Assembly: GCA_946611525.1 (NCBI GenBank)
Contig: CAMODS010000009.1
Location: 1 to 16,133, forward strand
Source: an uncultured Lachnospiraceae bacterium
Lineage (GTDB): Bacteria; Bacillota; Clostridia; Lachnospirales; Lachnospiraceae
DNA: 16,133 nt
Direction of reading: 5' to 3'
Each line of letters starts with the position of its first letter. Position 1 is the first letter of the stretch. Position numbers and translations under genes: made by a program. A model generated the notes under the pieces. It saw only the letters and a list, made by a program, of their open reading frames with translations. It was not told where the DNA came from and searched no databases. This document shows positions 5,951 through 13,675 of this stretch, one piece after another.

Positions 5951-7597
5951 ATGATAAATATTACATACAAGGGAAAAGAATACAAATATGAAGACGGCAC
6001 CGCTTTTTTGCAGATGCTTCCGGATATGGAGCCGGATGCCGGCAGGCAGATAGTCCTGGCCAAGTTTCGTGGCAAGCTCATCGAACTATTCAAGGTTCCA
6101 AAGGGCGATGGTGAAGTGGAATTTATCACTACTTATGATGTAAATGGCCGTCGTACCTACCGCAGGTCACTGGTGTTTTTGATGGAGAGGGCACTTTTTG
6201 ATGTGGCCTCCGGCAAGGATGTCCGGGTCATGTATTCCCTTGCTGACAGTTATTTCTGCAGATTTACGGATGACAGTGAGGTTACGCCTGATCTGGTGGA
6301 TGCGCTAAAAAAGCGTATGGAGGAGCTGGTGTCGGAGGATATCCCGCTAAAGAAAACCACCATGAAGACCTACGAGGCCATGGGGCACTTTGAAAAGGAA
6401 GGCATGCTTGATAAAAAGCGTCTTTTAAGATATCGCTCCAGCTCCAACATCAATATATATGAGCTTGATGGCTGCTATGATTATTTTTACGGCTTTATGG
6501 TTCCCTCAACAGGTTATCTGGACGTGTTTGACGTAAGGCCTTTTGAGGATGGTTTTGTTCTTATATATCCGGACAAAAAGGATCCGAAAAAACTCAGGGA
6601 GTTTGCTCCTTCGGTAATGCTTTCTGCTACCCTCAGACGTTCCTCGGAATGGGGCAGACTCATGGATATTCCTACGGTGGGTGCGTTGAATGATGCGATT
6701 GCCCGTGGCAGGACCAGAGAGGTGATACTGACTCAGGAGGCTCTTATGGAGGAGCGTATCGGTTCTTTGGCCAAAGAGATAGCGGGAGATCACAACAGAA
6801 AGTTTGTCATGATCGCCGGTCCCTCATCCTCCGGAAAGACTACGTTTTCACACAGACTCTCTACCCAGCTTATGGCTCGTGGACTTCATCCCCATCCCGT
6901 ACCCCTGGATGACTTTTATCTGGACCATGACCTGATGCCGGTGGATGAGTTTGGTGAGAGAGATTTTGAGGCCATAGAGTGCCTGGATATAGAGCTTTTC
7001 AATGACTGTATGAAGAGGCTGTTAGATGGCGAAGAGGTAATCCTGCCCAGATTCAACTTCAAGACCGGAAAAAGCGAGTGGCATGATCATCCCATGAAGA
7101 TTGGTGAGGGTGACGTGCTGGTGATAGAGGGCATTCATGGACTAAACTCCCGTATGAGCTATTCCCTGCCTGACGAGTCAAAGTACAAGATATACATATC
7201 TGCACTTACCCAGCTGTCTGTGGATGAGCACAATCCCCTGTCCACATCGGACGGGAGGCTGATACGTCGTATAGTTCGTGATGCAAGGACTCGCGGCACT
7301 TCGGCAGCAGGTACCATTGCTATGTGGCCGTCAGTACGTCGCGGTGAGGAGAAAAACATCTTCCCCTTCCAGGATCACGCGGATGCTACCTTCAACTCGG
7401 CTTTGATATATGAGCTTGCGGTGCTAAAGATTTACGCATACCCTCAGCTTTGCTATATTGAGCCGGGTGATCCGGAGTATGACGAAGCCAATCGTCTGCT
7501 TAAACTCATGGACTATGTACTACCTATGGCGACAGACGATATCGCCAACAATTCTCTGATCAGGGAGTTCATTGGTGGCAGCTGCTTTAACGTATAA
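5951..7597 (+). CDS. Nucleoside (uridine-type) kinase with ThrRS-like N-terminal region
   Basis: Predicted cytoplasmic kinase that phosphorylates a nucleoside such as uridine or cytidine in salvage. The C-terminal half (about 275-548) is a uridine kinase/phosphoribulokinase P-loop domain: Walker A GPSSSGKT at 290-297, then 'VPLDDFYLDHD' (Asp320, Asp321), 'LPRFNFKTGKS', and 'VLVIEGIHGLN'. The N-terminal half starts like a TGS domain ('MINITYKGKEYKYEDGT') and continues with a region like the second additional domain of threonyl-tRNA synthetase ('YEAMGHFEKEGML', 'GYLDVFDVRPFEDGFVL'). At 548 residues it is far longer than plain Udk (about 210), which fits the clostridial fused 'nucleoside kinase' family. 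The start ATG has GGGGG at 5939-5943. True substrate preference is not readable from the sequence. Confidence 0.87.
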   Translation: MINITYKGKEYKYEDGTAFLQMLPDMEPDAGRQIVLAKFRGKLIELFKVPKGDGEVEFITTYDVNGRRTYRRSLVFLMERALFDVASGKDVRVMYSLADSYFCRFTDDSEVTPDLVDALKKRMEELVSEDIPLKKTTMKTYEAMGHFEKEGMLDKKRLLRYRSSSNINIYELDGCYDYFYGFMVPSTGYLDVFDVRPFEDGFVLIYPDKKDPKKLREFAPSVMLSATLRRSSEWGRLMDIPTVGALNDAIARGRTREVILTQEALMEERIGSLAKEIAGDHNRKFVMIAGPSSSGKTTFSHRLSTQLMARGLHPHPVPLDDFYLDHDLMPVDEFGERDFEAIECLDIELFNDCMKRLLDGEEVILPRFNFKTGKSEWHDHPMKIGEGDVLVIEGIHGLNSRMSYSLPDESKYKIYISALTQLSVDEHNPLSTSDGRLIRRIVRDARTRGTSAAGTIAMWPSVRRGEEKNIFPFQDHADATFNSALIYELAVLKIYAYPQLCYIEPGDPEYDEANRLLKLMDYVLPMATDDIANNSLIREFIGGSCFNV

Positions 7598-7609
7598 TGT
7601 TACAAAAAC

Positions 7610-7638
7610 TTTACATTTTTTGGCGGATGGTTTACAAT
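7610..7638 (+). promoter_or_regulatory. Sigma-A promoter of the ireB-ruvX-DUF1292 operon
   Basis: TTTACA (7610-7615), a 17-base spacer and TACAAT (7633-7638), each five of six to consensus. Transcription would start near 7645, about 40 bases before the ATG of ireB. It begins 12 bases after the stop of the kinase gene; I see no clear terminator between them. Confidence 0.7.
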
Positions 7639-7684
7639 AAGAATACTGTTATGGTTTAAAGAGAAGGTATTAAGGGAGTTTTTC

Positions 7685-7951
7685 ATGCAGGATCTTTCAA
7701 ACACACAATACTTTAAGGTTGAAAAGGAAGCGGGGGTCGGAGTCAAGGACATTATCGCCCAGGTTTACGGAGCGCTGATGGAAAAGGGCTACAATCCTGT
7801 CAACCAGATCGTTGGGTATATCATGTCCGGGGATCCCACTTTTATCACCAGCCACAAGAGTGCCCGAAGCCTTATCATGAAGGTGGAGCGGGATGAGCTG
7901 GTTGAGGAGCTTTTGAAAAATTATATCGATACCGAGGGCTTCAAGCACTAG
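7685..7951 (+). CDS. ireB: IreB family regulatory phosphoprotein (UPF0297/DUF965)
   Basis: An 88-residue soluble protein that matches IreB/YrzL closely: 'NTQYFKVEKE', 'VYGALMEKGYNPVNQIVGYI', 'SGDPTFITSHKSAR' and 'ERDELVEELLKNYI'. In Enterococcus faecalis IreB is a small dimer phosphorylated on N-terminal threonines by the PASTA kinase IreK and acts in cephalosporin tolerance. Here Thr7, with Ser5 nearby, is the candidate site. No Ser/Thr kinase or phosphatase is in the window. The ATG has AAGGGAG at 7672-7678. It begins its own operon from the promoter at 7610-7638 and is followed after three bases by ruvX, the usual Firmicute order. Confidence 0.93.
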   Translation: MQDLSNTQYFKVEKEAGVGVKDIIAQVYGALMEKGYNPVNQIVGYIMSGDPTFITSHKSARSLIMKVERDELVEELLKNYIDTEGFKH

Positions 7952-7954
7952 GGT

Positions 7955-8401
7955 ATGGGTGGTCGCATTTTAGGACTCGATTTTGGCGCAAAGACAGTAG
8001 GGGTCGCGGTGAGTGACCCTTTATTTATGACCGCGCAGTCGCTTGAGACCATTACACGTACTTCAGAAAGCAAGCAGCGGCGCACGCTTGCACGTATCGG
8101 TGAGATCATAGCTGAGTACAAAGTGACGCAGATCGTTTTGGGCTATCCTGTGAACATGGATGGCAGTGAGGGTGAGCGGTGTGAAAAGACACGCGACTTT
8201 AAAGAGGCACTTGAGAGGCGGTTTGAGCTCCCGGTAATACTGGTCAACGAGCAGCTAACCACCGTGGAGGCGGATGAGATTTTAGGCAACATGGAGGTCA
8301 AAAAGCAGGACCGTAAGAAGTATATTGACAAGATCGCAGCGGCGATAATCCTTCAGGATTACTTAAACAATGAGGTTCATTATGGAACAGATTATTTTTG
8401 A
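7955..8401 (+). CDS. ruvX: Holliday junction resolvase-like RuvX (YqgF family)
   Basis: A 148-residue RNase H-fold protein of the usual YqgF/RuvX length. Acidic residues of the fold are in place: Asp9 in 'ILGLDFGAKTVGVAVSD', Glu99 in 'VNEQLTTVEA', and Asp125 in 'YIDKIAAAIILQDYL'. The 'VLGYPVNMDGSEGER' motif is also present. Members have been linked to Holliday junction resolution and to 16S rRNA 5' processing, so either nuclease role is possible. The ATG lies three bases after the ireB stop with only a weak GGG-type site, suggesting translational coupling. The 3' end overlaps the next gene. Confidence 0.94.
   Translation: MGGRILGLDFGAKTVGVAVSDPLFMTAQSLETITRTSESKQRRTLARIGEIIAEYKVTQIVLGYPVNMDGSEGERCEKTRDFKEALERRFELPVILVNEQLTTVEADEILGNMEVKKQDRKKYIDKIAAAIILQDYLNNEVHYGTDYF
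8372..8375 (+). promoter_or_regulatory. Ribosome binding site deciding the DUF1292 start
   Basis: GAGG at 8372-8375 lies six bases before ATG 8382. The upstream in-frame ATG at 8370 overlaps this site and has no purine-rich sequence at a proper distance, so 8382 is the better start. Confidence 0.6.
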
Positions 8402-8648
8402 TTCAGAAAACGGGGAGCAGATACCGTTTTTTGTAATAGAAGAGACAACTATAAACGAGGTTCACTATCTTTTGGTTTCCGACGAGGATCCGGACACGGT
8501 AGACAGTGAGGGGGAGGCATCCATTTTAAAATGCGTATCCACGGATGGCGAAGAGGAGACATATGAATTCGTCGAGGATGATGCTGAGTGGGAGGCCGTA
8601 CTGAATGTGTTCAAAGAACTCTTGGATGACCTGGATTTAGAGGACTAG
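8382..8648 (+). CDS. DUF1292 family protein (YrzB-like)
   Basis: A small acidic cytoplasmic protein of 88 residues from ATG 8382 (92 if ATG 8370 is used). It matches DUF1292/YrzB, which in Firmicutes sits directly after ireB and ruvX: 'IIFDSENGEQIPFFVIEETTINEVHYLLVSD', then an Asp/Glu-rich stretch and a 'FVEDDAEWEAVLNVFKELL' tail. The molecular function of the family is not known to me. It overlaps the ruvX 3' end by 20 bases in another frame, so it is co-translated with ruvX. Confidence 0.9.
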   Translation: MEQIIFDSENGEQIPFFVIEETTINEVHYLLVSDEDPDTVDSEGEASILKCVSTDGEEETYEFVEDDAEWEAVLNVFKELLDDLDLED

Positions 8649-8656
8649 AAGGACCG

Positions 8657-8704
8657 GTGTGTCGGGTTTTAAATAATTGGTGTAGTTATATAAAACCGCC
8701 ACAC
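8657..8704 (+). promoter_or_regulatory. Imperfect inverted repeat upstream of the RNase J gene
   Basis: Left arm 8657-8671 (GTGTG, TC, GGGTTTTA) faces right arm 8689-8704 (TATAAAACC, GC, CACAC). Outer 5 bp and inner 7 bp are perfect, separated by a mismatch and a bulged G, with a loop of about 17 bases. No T-run follows, so it is not a normal intrinsic terminator. It lies just before the AGGAGG of rnj and could be an mRNA hairpin or an operator. No convincing -35/-10 pair was found in the 74-base gap. Confidence 0.5.
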
Positions 8705-8722
8705 TGACAATTAGGAGGAATT

Positions 8723-10393
8723 TTGAGCAAGGAAAAACAAAATAAGTTAAGGGTTATCCCGCTCGGTGGTTTGGAGCAGATCGGGATGAACATTACTGCC
8801 TTCGAGTACGGAGACAGTATTATTGTAGTGGATTGCGGTCTGGCATTCCCTACCGACGATATGCTGGGAGTGGATCTTGTCATTCCGGATATCTCATATC
8901 TTTTGGAAAATGAGGACAGAGTCAGAGGGCTTTTCATAACTCACGGACACGAGGATCACATTGGTGCCATCCCATATGTGCTTCATGAGATCAATATCCC
9001 CATTTATGCCACAAAGCTTACCATGGGGCTTATCGAACACAAGCTTTTAGAACACGGGCTTTCTTCCCAGGTTAGAAAAAAAGTGGTAAAGTTTGGGCAG
9101 TCCATCAATATCGGAGATTTCAGAGTGGAGTTTGTAAAGACCAACCACTCCATTTCCGATGCGGCGGCTTTTGCTATTTACACTCCTGCGGGAGTCATCT
9201 TCCATACGGGAGATTTCAAGGTAGACTACACACCTGTATTCGGTGATGCCATAGATCTGCAACGCATCGGCGAGATAGGTAAAAAAGGAGTGCTGGCGCT
9301 GATGTGCGACAGTACAAATGCAGAGCGCCCGGGCTTTACAGCTTCGGAGCGTACTGTGGGGCGGCAGTTTGACAATATTTTTTCGGAGAATACCAGTACC
9401 CGTATCATCATCGCTACTTTTGCATCCAATGTGGATCGTGTGCAGCAGATCATAAACTCTGCCCATAAGTTCGGCCGCAAGGTAGTGGTGGAAGGACGCT
9501 CCATGGTCAACATCATCAACACGGCTTCGGAGCTGGGATATCTAAATGTTCCCGACAATACGCTGGTCTCTGTGGATGAGCTTAAAAACTATCCCGACGA
9601 GCAGACGGTGATCATCACCACCGGCTCCCAGGGTGAGTCTATGGCGGCACTTTCGCGCATGGCCAATGGCACACACAGAAAGATCGCCATAAAGCCCAAT
9701 GATACCATCATATTTTCATCCCATCCCATTCCGGGAAATGAAAAGGCTGTGGGCAACATCATGAACGCTCTTTATAAAAAGGGAGCCAACGTGGTGTTTC
9801 AGGATGTGCACGTTTCCGGACATGCATGCCAGGAGGAGATAAAGCTTATCTACACTCTGCTTCAACCGAAGTATGCTGTGCCTGTCCATGGTGAGTACAA
9901 GCACCTGAAAGCACAGGAGTCTATAGCCAGACAGTTGGGATATGACAGCGACCATATATTCATCCTGTCTTCCGGAGATATCCTGGAGTTTGATCCCGAG
10001 ACAGAGACTGCGTCGGTAAACGGCAATGTCCACACCGGAGCCATCATGGTAGACGGACTGGGTGTTGGAGATGTGGGCAACATCGTATTAAAGGACAGAC
10101 AGAGGCTGTCGGAGGATGGCATTATCGTTGTGGTGCTTACTTTAGAAAGTGGTACCGGGCGTGTTCTGGCCGGACCTGATATCGTCAGCCGCGGCTTTGT
10201 ATATGTGAGGGACAGCGAGGACCTGATGGACTCAGCCAGGGCGATTTTAAATGATACCGTTGAGACTCTGGAGATGAACGGCGTTACAGACTGGGGCAAG
10301 ATCAAAAACGAGGTTAAAAATGCGCTGTCTGATTTCGTGTGGCACGAGACTGAGCGTCGCCCCATGATCATGCCGATATTGATGGAAGTATGA
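8723..10393 (+). CDS. rnj: Ribonuclease J
   Basis: A metallo-beta-lactamase/beta-CASP ribonuclease that acts as a 5'-3' exonuclease and endonuclease in mRNA decay and rRNA maturation. The 556 residues equal the usual RNase J length. The zinc motif HGHEDH is at 74-79 in 'LFITHGHEDHIGAI'; further family signatures are 'KTNHSISDAAAFAI', 'FHTGDFKVD', 'IIATFASNVDRVQQII', 'HVSGHACQEEIK' and 'PVHGEYKHLKAQ', followed by a C-terminal domain from about 470. TTG 8723 is chosen as start because AGGAGG (8713-8718) lies four bases upstream and the family N-terminus 'LRVIPLGGLEQIGMN' follows at residue 9. The short spacer and TTG suggest modest translation. Only one copy is visible, so J1 versus J2 cannot be assigned. 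Confidence 0.96.
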   Translation: MSKEKQNKLRVIPLGGLEQIGMNITAFEYGDSIIVVDCGLAFPTDDMLGVDLVIPDISYLLENEDRVRGLFITHGHEDHIGAIPYVLHEINIPIYATKLTMGLIEHKLLEHGLSSQVRKKVVKFGQSINIGDFRVEFVKTNHSISDAAAFAIYTPAGVIFHTGDFKVDYTPVFGDAIDLQRIGEIGKKGVLALMCDSTNAERPGFTASERTVGRQFDNIFSENTSTRIIIATFASNVDRVQQIINSAHKFGRKVVVEGRSMVNIINTASELGYLNVPDNTLVSVDELKNYPDEQTVIITTGSQGESMAALSRMANGTHRKIAIKPNDTIIFSSHPIPGNEKAVGNIMNALYKKGANVVFQDVHVSGHACQEEIKLIYTLLQPKYAVPVHGEYKHLKAQESIARQLGYDSDHIFILSSGDILEFDPETETASVNGNVHTGAIMVDGLGVGDVGNIVLKDRQRLSEDGIIVVVLTLESGTGRVLAGPDIVSRGFVYVRDSEDLMDSARAILNDTVETLEMNGVTDWGKIKNEVKNALSDFVWHETERRPMIMPILMEV

Positions 10394-11064
10394 TAACATT
10401 ATCAAAAAGACTACAAACCATAGCATCCCGCATCCCGGAGTGTGATGCACTTTGTGACGTGGGTTGCGACCACGGGTATTTACCGATTTGGGCAGTAAGC
10501 GAGGGCGTATGCGACCATGCATATGCCCTTGATGTGCGAAAAGGGCCTTTGGATCGGGCAAAGAAGAACGTAGAGGAGGCCGGGCTTTTAGACAGGATCA
10601 CACTAAGACTTTCTGATGGGCTTGAAAAGATGTCTCCGGGTGAAGCGCAGGTCATCATAATATCGGGCATGGGAGGTCCACTGGTGGAGGGCATCTTGAC
10701 TCGTGGTGCCGCTGTCGCCAAAAAAGCCCAAAGTCTTGTACTGTCACCTCAGTCTCACCTTTATGAGTTCCGCATTTTTTTAAGTGAGCAGGGCTATCAT
10801 ATCATCGATGAGACACCCGTTTTTGATGATGGAAAGCATTACTATGTCATGACGGTAGAGTACAGGGAGGGTGAGCATATGGTCCTTGACGAGTTTCAAC
10901 TCAGATATGGTACTTGCGATCCGGCATTGATCAAGGATTTTTTGGCCCTTGAGAAAAAAAGACTTTTATCCATCAGGGAAAATCTGATCAAAAACAGTCC
11001 CGGGGACGAAAGACTTTTTGAGATAGAAAAGGAGCTTATAGTTATAGACGACCGTGATATATAA
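10390..11064 (+). CDS. trmK: tRNA (adenine(22)-N(1))-methyltransferase TrmK
   Basis: A class I SAM-dependent methyltransferase that makes m1A22 in some bacterial tRNAs; 224 residues, as in the TrmK/YqfN family. SAM motif I is 'CDVGCDHGYLPIWA' (22-35), the acidic residue after strand 2 is Asp48 in 'YALDVRKGPL', and the family hallmarks 'IISGMGGPLVEGIL' (90-103) and 'LVLSPQSHLYEFR' are present. The ATG overlaps the rnj stop in an ATGA arrangement, so its translation is coupled to rnj; no separate promoter is needed. In many Firmicutes trmK is followed by a Nif3/YqfO gene; here a histidine kinase with its own promoter follows instead. Confidence 0.93.
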   Translation: MITLSKRLQTIASRIPECDALCDVGCDHGYLPIWAVSEGVCDHAYALDVRKGPLDRAKKNVEEAGLLDRITLRLSDGLEKMSPGEAQVIIISGMGGPLVEGILTRGAAVAKKAQSLVLSPQSHLYEFRIFLSEQGYHIIDETPVFDDGKHYYVMTVEYREGEHMVLDEFQLRYGTCDPALIKDFLALEKKRLLSIRENLIKNSPGDERLFEIEKELIVIDDRDI

Positions 11065-11077
11065 TATCCCCTTTTTG

Positions 11078-11106
11078 TTGACCTTTTTGCCATAGAATTT
11101 TATAAT
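11078..11106 (+). promoter_or_regulatory. Near-perfect sigma-A promoter of the hybrid kinase gene
   Basis: TTGACC (11078-11083), a 17-base spacer and a perfect TATAAT (11101-11106). Transcription would start near 11113, 14 bases after the trmK stop is passed by the -35. The leader of about 60 bases to ATG 11174 includes a 5-bp GCAGA/TCTGC hairpin (11129-11133, 11156-11160) of doubtful meaning. Confidence 0.82.
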
Positions 11107-11163
11107 AGTGAGGTAAGTTTGTCTTTTGGCAGAACTTTGCGAAAAGAGGACATTATCTGCTTT

Positions 11164-11169
11164 GGAGGG
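11164..11169 (+). promoter_or_regulatory. Ribosome binding site deciding the hybrid kinase start
   Basis: GGAGGG at 11164-11169 lies four bases before ATG 11174. The in-frame TTG at 11126 would begin only about 13 bases after the predicted transcript start, too close for a normal ribosome binding site, so ATG 11174 is preferred. Confidence 0.7.
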
Positions 11170-11173
11170 TTCT

Positions 11174-13648
11174 ATGTTAGAACAGGGACTGAATACTCTT
11201 TCGAGTTTTAATGCTAACTTTTCCGTGGCGGCGGTACTTTTCGGTATTGTCCTGTCAGTTTTTTTGTGGATTAGATACACTAAGGCAGATGCTTCCATGC
11301 GTGCCTTTAGGATGTTTGTACTGGTCACTACGATTTCCGCTGCCTTGGAGATCGTAGCCAATGGCTTTGCGCATTATTCACAGAGCCTGCCTGCCGGACT
11401 TGTCATGTTTGCCAATATGATCAGTGGTTTCGGCACCGCTACCTGCGCTTATTTACTTGTTAGCTATGTGTATTCCTATGTAAAGGATATGCACGTCGTC
11501 CCACGTATTATCAATATTGTCATCTTAGTTGTCAGCTTTATCCTGCAGATCTTAAATCTGCGTTTTCACTTTTACTATTATGTGGACGATTCCGGTCGAT
11601 TTGTTCACAATACTCTTTATGTCTATGGGGTGTATTTTATTGCCCTGTACTTTATCCTGTTTGCATTCATCGTGCTCATCATCTACAGAAAGTCATATCA
11701 GCCGAGGAGCTTTAACTACATACTTGTGTCTGCTGTAGCAGTGGCCGGGATGATACTGATACAGACCACTCAGACAGAGGATGTTATGCTTACATATTTT
11801 ACGGCTATTTTGGGAAGTTTCGTCCTCTTTTTGACGTTGGAGACACCGGACTATTATAAATTGATGGATACAATAGGCGCCCTTGAAAAGTCTCAGGCTG
11901 AGACTGAGCGTGCCAGAGAGGATGCGGAAAAGGCCAAGGATGACGCTCTTGCTGCAAGGGCAGAGGCTCTCGATTCCCAGAGGGAGGCAGAAAAGGCCAG
12001 GGAGGACGCCGTTGAGGCCAGCAATGCTAAGAGTGACTTTTTGGCCAACATGTCCCACGAGATCCGAACCCCCATGAACACTATTTTGGGTATGGATGAG
12101 ATGATACTCAGGGAGAGCCGTGACCAGAATGTGGTTGAGTATGCTCAGAATATACAGCATGCGGGCACCACGCTTTTGCAGATCATCAATGACATCCTGG
12201 ATCTGTCCAAGATCGAGTCCGGCAAGATGGAGGTGATAGCAGCAGATTATCATCTCTCCGAGCTGGTGCATGATGTTTCCACCATGGTCCGTATCAAGAT
12301 AAAGGAAAAGAATCTGGACTTTTTCTATGATGTGGATGAGTCTCTTCCGGATACTCTTTTGGGAGATGAGGTCAGGCTGAAGCAGGTCCTTATAAATATC
12401 CTAAACAATGCCGCAAAGTACACCAAGATCGGTCACGTCCACTTCACTGTGGGCGGCGAGCGCACCATAAAAAATGATCTTCCGTATGTCAGACTAAAGT
12501 TTATCATAGAAGATACCGGAATCGGTATCAAGGACGAGGACATGGACAGACTCTATCATACCTTTGAGCGTCTGGATCTGGACAAAAACAGGGATATAGA
12601 GGGCACCGGCCTCGGACTTGCCATCACCAACGAGCTGGTCAAGCTCATGGGAGGCCGGCTTACCGTCAACAGTGTGTACGAAAAGGGTACCACCTTTACG
12701 GTGGAGCTGTCACAGCAGATTTTGGGAGAGACCACTATCTCCGAGTACGCACAGGACCACCGGGGAGTGCAGGAGGTATATGAAAACGACTTTATCGCTC
12801 CTGAGGCCAGCATTTTGGCAGTCGATGACAACGAGATGAACCTGGTGGTGGTCACCAATCTTTTAAAGGGTATCCAGTCCAAGGTCACTGTGGTAAAGAG
12901 TGGATTTGCCTGCATTGAAAAGATGCAAAAGGAGCATTTCGACATTATCTTTTTAGATCATATGATGCCTGAGATGGACGGTATCGAGACACTTCACCAG
13001 ATCCGTGATATGGATCACAATATGTCAGAAGGCTCGCCCATCATAGTGCTTACCGCAAACGCTATTTCAGGTATGAAGGAGATGTATCTGAACGAGGGCT
13101 TTGCGGACTATCTGTCAAAGCCTGTCCGGGGCGAGGAGCTTGAGGGAATGGTGAAAAAGCACTTAGACCCCAGTCTTATCATTGAAAAGAGCAAGGACGA
13201 CGGCTTTGAGGAGGCTCCGCGCAGGGCCATGCTTCCGGAGAACAGCGACACAACAGTATCATCGGAGGAGAAAAAAGAGGACGAGCAGGAGCTTATCAGC
13301 AAGTCCGAAGGTATGGTATTCTTTGGTAACAATGAGCGGCTGTACTTAGACGTGGTCAAGATGTTTGTGGGTATATCCTCGGAAAAGAGGGATGAGCTTA
13401 TAAAGGCATATGATGACAGAGACTGGAAAAACTACACCGTTTACGTTCACGCTTTAAAGTCGTCCTCCCGTAATATCGGAGCCAATAGTCTTTACGATTT
13501 TGCCAGACGTATGGAGTCTGCGGGACATCAGACAGAAAATGAAAAGAACCGTGATATTTCGGAGAAGTTTATTGATGCCAACCACGACAAGCTTATACGT
13601 ATGTACATGGATACCGTGGCGCAGGCAAAGAAGTTGATGGAAAAATAA
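11174..13648 (+). CDS. Hybrid sensor histidine kinase (7TM-like sensor, HisKA, HATPase, receiver, HPt)
   Basis: An 824-residue membrane kinase for a His-Asp-His phosphorelay. Residues about 15-225 hold seven hydrophobic segments, like 7TM histidine-kinase sensors. Residues 245-286 form a coiled coil with strict seven-residue period (ERAREDA, EKAKDDA and so on). HisKA: His295 in 'FLANMSHEIRTPMN'. HATPase: N-box 'ILNNAAKYT', G1 'IEDTGIGIK' (Asp447), G2 'GTGLGLAI'. Receiver about 545-665: Asp551/552, phospho-acceptor Asp595 in 'IIFLDHMMPEMDG', Lys649 in 'YLSKPV'. HPt about 715-820: His759 in 'YVHALKSSSRNIGA'. All phospho-transfer residues are present, but no output domain; a separate response regulator must receive the phosphate. 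A GH13 hydrolase gene follows after 27 bases, with no terminator seen. The signal is unknown; sugar or envelope sensing is a guess from context. Confidence 0.93.
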   Translation: MLEQGLNTLSSFNANFSVAAVLFGIVLSVFLWIRYTKADASMRAFRMFVLVTTISAALEIVANGFAHYSQSLPAGLVMFANMISGFGTATCAYLLVSYVYSYVKDMHVVPRIINIVILVVSFILQILNLRFHFYYYVDDSGRFVHNTLYVYGVYFIALYFILFAFIVLIIYRKSYQPRSFNYILVSAVAVAGMILIQTTQTEDVMLTYFTAILGSFVLFLTLETPDYYKLMDTIGALEKSQAETERAREDAEKAKDDALAARAEALDSQREAEKAREDAVEASNAKSDFLANMSHEIRTPMNTILGMDEMILRESRDQNVVEYAQNIQHAGTTLLQIINDILDLSKIESGKMEVIAADYHLSELVHDVSTMVRIKIKEKNLDFFYDVDESLPDTLLGDEVRLKQVLINILNNAAKYTKIGHVHFTVGGERTIKNDLPYVRLKFIIEDTGIGIKDEDMDRLYHTFERLDLDKNRDIEGTGLGLAITNELVKLMGGRLTVNSVYEKGTTFTVELSQQILGETTISEYAQDHRGVQEVYENDFIAPEASILAVDDNEMNLVVVTNLLKGIQSKVTVVKSGFACIEKMQKEHFDIIFLDHMMPEMDGIETLHQIRDMDHNMSEGSPIIVLTANAISGMKEMYLNEGFADYLSKPVRGEELEGMVKKHLDPSLIIEKSKDDGFEEAPRRAMLPENSDTTVSSEEKKEDEQELISKSEGMVFFGNNERLYLDVVKMFVGISSEKRDELIKAYDDRDWKNYTVYVHALKSSSRNIGANSLYDFARRMESAGHQTENEKNRDISEKFIDANHDKLIRMYMDTVAQAKKLMEK

Positions 13649-13675
13649 CATAATCAGAATTGTTAGGAGAATATC

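Noticed and set aside
5284..6129. Long open frame (281 codons) on the - strand
   Set aside because: It runs antisense across two strongly supported + strand genes and their junction, and its translation shows no recognisable domain; it is a coding shadow.
7598..7684. Possible terminator after the nucleoside kinase
   Set aside because: The T-run at 7616-7621 has no stable stem before it; the segment is better read as the promoter spacer of the ireB operon.
8649..8722. Promoter for RNase J with TATAAA at 8689
   Set aside because: The only -35 candidate at suitable spacing matches consensus in about three of six positions; not enough to call.
11126..11173. TTG at 11126 as start of the hybrid kinase (16 more residues)
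   Set aside because: It would lie about 13 bases after the predicted transcript start with no proper binding site, while ATG 11174 has GGAGGG at good spacing.
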